In this document: positions 60,901-64,000 of the stretch, piece by piece | How positions within the stretch are numbered: position 1 is the first letter of the stretch | How the letters are laid out: every line of letters begins with the position of its first letter | Source: Balanoglossus misakiensis | Lineage: Eukaryota; Hemichordata | Assembly (NCBI GenBank): GCA_040954595.2 | Contig: CM082584.2 | Span: 1,922,001-1,986,000, forward strand | Reading direction: 5' to 3' | Length of the DNA stretch: 64,000 nucleotides | Made by a program: the position numbers and the translations under genes | Notes under the pieces: model-generated | Seen by the model: the letters and a program-made list of their open reading frames with translations, nothing else | Told to the model about the DNA's origin: nothing | Databases searched by the model: none

Positions 60901-61330
60901 ATTGATATATATTTTTTTCGGGCGCGCCGGGGGGGGGGGGGGTTCCATGGGATTGATAATTCGAGGCAGGAGAAGAAATATGTCGACAGCGCAAATTGCC
61001 ATTTTCTCGCTTTGTTTCGTCGATTTTGACAACTTCCCTCTGCATTGGTCGAGTGGTCTTAAATTTTACCCATCTAACAAAACAACTTTGTAGTCTATAA
61101 AGTGCTCCCAGCTGGAATAAACGTCGATTCAATTCGATTCATCATGAATTTGATCAAATTTTCTAAAAAACTCACTTGCGGGCGCTGCTCTCAATGAAAG
61201 CAGGTAACGTAACACAAACTGGTCGTTTTTTCATACTTGTGCTATATTAAAGTAGGAAGCGTGGCCAACGTTTGGACTTAATTTGTTGTTATTGACCTAA
61301 TACCACACGAGCTGATATGACCTAATTTCA
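60901..61330. other. No gene recognised; G-run at 60,930
   Basis: GGGCGCGCC followed by about 13 G. The opposite-strand ORFs across the run are not credible. AATAAACGTCGATTC near 61,117 contains an AATAAA hexamer, without other support for a transcript end. Confidence 0.45.
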
Positions 61331-61700
61331 AAAAACTGTCCCAAAACTGCCAAACTCAAATATTCAAACATCACCATAATTGTACAATATCTTACATCAA
61401 TCAGTATAAGGAACATGCTTACCGAAGTTCAAAGCAATCTAACAAGTGGTTTCAAGGACAAAAACTTCTGACGAAAAATTGCAACAGTTAGGCCCTACCT
61501 CAAGAACATAAATATGCACATTTCAGCAAAAATTTAACACAACTCACAATTGCTTAACCCTGAAAACATGCCTACCAATTTTCAAAGCAATCTGACAAGC
61601 GATTTCCGAGAAAACGAATTTTGACCAAAAATTGCAAAATTTGGCCCATAATTACAAATACGCAAACTTAGCAACAATTTGAAAAAAAAACAAAGATCAC
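61331..61700. repeat. Dispersed repeat, two diverged units
   Basis: Units near 61,413 (ATGCTTACCGAAGTTCAAAG) and 61,568 (ATGCCTACCAATTTTCAAAG), each followed by CAATCTRACAAG and AAAAATTGCAA. Same family and orientation as 57,816-58,170. Confidence 0.75.
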
Positions 61701-62911
61701 CTATAGGAAGCTTTATAATTATACTGAATTTTTTTTAGAGAAATCGACCAATCACTCAAAAACAGAGAACAGAACAGCCAAAGTGAGAGAACAGAATAGC
61801 CAAAACTATCACCAGCGCTTAACTCCACATCTGAAAGCAAACAATTTGTTAGAGCGATATTCAGGTCCTAAGAAAACTCAAACTTCAATCAGACAGAACA
61901 TACTGGTAATCACAATTGCCTTCTGATTGGAATCTGTGCAGGAAAAGCAACAACAAATACTGATCCTCACCTGAAATCAAAGAGACAGACAAAAGCACTC
62001 ATTTTATCAGAATATTTATTTTAAGTATGCAAAAATCCTAACATGATATATCTGTCTACTTATTTATCATGATAGGAAAATTGTTGGAATAAAAATATCA
62101 AAGATATTCCTTCCTAATGCTGCATATACTATTTACATACTCTGGCAGTCTTGTAAATACAATGAAATGTTAGTCAAAAGCTCTTCTTAAGAACTGAGTA
62201 ATTCTCAGTACAAAAAGCAATGTGTGGAAAATACCAACTTAGCATCTTATGCAACATCAACAAAATTGAGGAATGGTGTCCCCCCCTCCCCTTCAGCACT
62301 ATACATGATTCAACAGCCTCAGAGGGTCATTCTTCACACACACATAAAATGAATGGCTGATTACATGAAATATTTTCGAAAGTCAATAAGTGGTCATGAA
62401 AGGCTCTTGTTTTTGTTAAAATAAAAAATGTTAGGAAATTCAAGAAAAGTAAAAAGCAATGTATGTGAATATTGATATTAAAAACATGTGATTTTAATTG
62501 TTTGGCTACTATGGTCACTGGATAGAAGAGATTAGGACTCTTTAATGACTTTATTTGCATTTGAATAGTGAACTTTCCTTTTGACGTTGAACCCCCTAGC
62601 TGGACGAGAAAATGATCTAAATGTATCATGAACGTTTATTTTGTTGACACCATTCATTAATTTACCTTTTTAAGCATATATAAATGCATTATATCTCGAT
62701 TGTAATTTGAGTGCATTTCGAGTCTATTAAAGTACTTTTCGTCGTACGAGGTCTCCTTCACTCCAGTCACTTCCTTATAACAGACTATATTTCTTCACAT
62801 GCATCTAATAGTTTGATTCTAACATACTTGTCACGGGTGTCGCCGTTCACCACAAAACACACCAACATGGTTTAAAGGTTTCACAAGACATAGGCCTATA
62901 ACATTTCTTAA
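61701..62911. other. AT-rich sequence, no gene recognised
   Basis: A duplicated GAGAACAGAACAGCCAAA / GAGAACAGAATAGCCAAA pair lies near 61,766 and 61,786. The rest resembles untranslated or intergenic DNA. The 100-codon minus frame at 62,327-62,629 has no recognisable domain. Confidence 0.45.
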
Positions 62912-62975
62912 CTGAAATTGAACAGGGACATCATCAGTTCATATGTGTGGCCGGTCTGGCTACACAGGTGAACTG
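62912..62975. repeat. 64-bp direct repeat, first copy
   Basis: CTGAAATTGAACA, TTCAGTTCATA-like sequence, TGTGGCCGGTCTGG and AGGTGAACTG recur in the same order 255 bp later at 63,167-63,230. Confidence 0.85.
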
Positions 62976-63166
62976 CTAAATTACGCACATGTATGGGAGT
63001 TCACCTACAGCAGAATACACAAAAATTCATGCAAGTGAAAAATACAGAAGTACAATTGAAGACTTGACGCAAGTTCAGACACCAATTACTTGTGCTAAAA
63101 TGAGCCAGTAGAATGCACCTATATAAAAATGCTTCAAGCTACAGGTAAAGTACAAGGAAAACTAAC

Positions 63167-63230
63167 CTGAAATTGAACATAGACATCTTCAGTTCATACA
63201 TGTGGCCGGTCTGGATACAGAGGTGAACTG
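63167..63230. repeat. 64-bp direct repeat, second copy
   Basis: Matches 62,912-62,975 with a handful of changes. Both copies are followed by sequence with ATGTATGGGAG/ATGCATGGTG, so the duplicated segment may have been longer and decayed. Confidence 0.85.
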
Positions 63231-64000
63231 ACTAAGTATATGCATGGTGTCCTTTTATATCAGCAATCTACACTATGGTGGCGCATTACCTTGAGTTCAT
63301 TAGTCAAATGAAACATCCTGGTGGTTTGCATATAATTGAGATCATCAAATAGACTGTAAGTTCTATCATTACTAGAAAGGTGTTCTCATGCATAAATGAT
63401 TAAATGATGACTGCAAAGAATACAGGTGTTACATACATACAGATATTACATATATATTCAAGTGAACGAATGGTTTGGTCCAAATCCATTGTTTCCTGCT
63501 GGAAAGTTGGATGTCTACACAGGGAATTGGGTGAAAGGTGAGAGTGCTAAGAAAAAAGGCTGATGGTAATTTTCCATTTTTATCTAAATTGAATACATGT
63601 GTGGGCTTAATCTTTCCCAATAATGCTGACACACAAAAAGTTCATTGTTTTACCAAACTTTCCTTGAGAGTCGAATGAAGGCACTTGATATTAGCACAGA
63701 GACTGATTTTTTCCACACACCACTTTTCTCTTTTCATAGAGCTCCATTCAAATTTTGTACACAACAATGTAATAACATTGTCACTACCCAAGCCTAACTT
63801 TCAAATTACAATGTGACATTTCAAAACACTGTTAGACTCCCCAATGAACCATTAACTCTGGATCAGCATCCCTTCAAATTAGTGATAGCCCTGGGGTGAG
63901 TTTCGTTAATTTTGTTATAATGGTGTTATTTAATTGTTTGGCTGTAACACAAATTACTACATGGAAGTATAAACATGTTATGTCCACACATATGCTGTAG
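63231..64000. other. AT-rich sequence, no gene recognised
   Basis: No ORF longer than about 67 codons, and no repeat or RNA gene visible. It may be intron, UTR or intergenic DNA. Confidence 0.45.

Overview
This window looks like eukaryotic, non-genic nuclear DNA, most likely from a marine invertebrate animal. The evidence is long higher-order satellite arrays, a tyrosine-recombinase element of the 'GHSFRIGAAT' type, a decayed non-LTR retrotransposon, TA-flanked and hairpin DNA elements, and tRNA-like fragments. There are no operons, ribosome binding sites or dense ORFs. I cannot name the species; a deuterostome such as a lancelet, hemichordate or echinoderm is a guess. I found no intact host protein-coding gene that I can defend.

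Positions 1 to about 39,125 are one satellite array that begins before the window. It is built from three related monomer lengths, 175, 192 and 194 bp. These are assembled into higher-order repeats whose periods are exact sums of the monomers: 561, 753, 947, 1,137 and 1,139 bp, plus 972 bp, which carries an extra 42-bp partial monomer. Two mobile elements interrupt the array. At 5,146-7,365 a tyrosine-recombinase element lies in an A-B-A-B repeat layout, with TT at each of its three junctions. At 19,938-21,956 a TA-flanked element with GGGTGCACC-rich ends carries a 51-bp minisatellite. Intact paralogous copies of the satellite elsewhere in the array serve as empty sites that define both insertions.

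The array stops at a tRNA-like fragment (39,125-39,167, minus strand), followed by a second 51-nt tRNA-like fragment. Positions 39.6-57.3 kb are a patchwork of decayed repeats: pyrimidine-rich low complexity, a 54-bp CCATCCAT minisatellite, a family of about 214-bp units carrying perfect direct-repeat-1 nuclear-receptor motifs, and an irregular tandem array of roughly 630-950-bp units. Within that patchwork are three copies (A, B, C) of a roughly 1.3-kb segment. One unit contains a short retroelement 3' tail with target duplication, and copy B contains a foldback hairpin abutting a small inverted-repeat element.

Positions 57.3-64 kb are lower in obvious repeats. They hold scattered units of another dispersed family, a 5'-truncated LINE reverse-transcriptase end on the minus strand (about 59,812-60,345), a CpG-containing stretch with a splice-donor-like site, and AT-rich DNA in which I recognise nothing. 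The biology visible here is satellite amplification and transposon insertion rather than a pathway.
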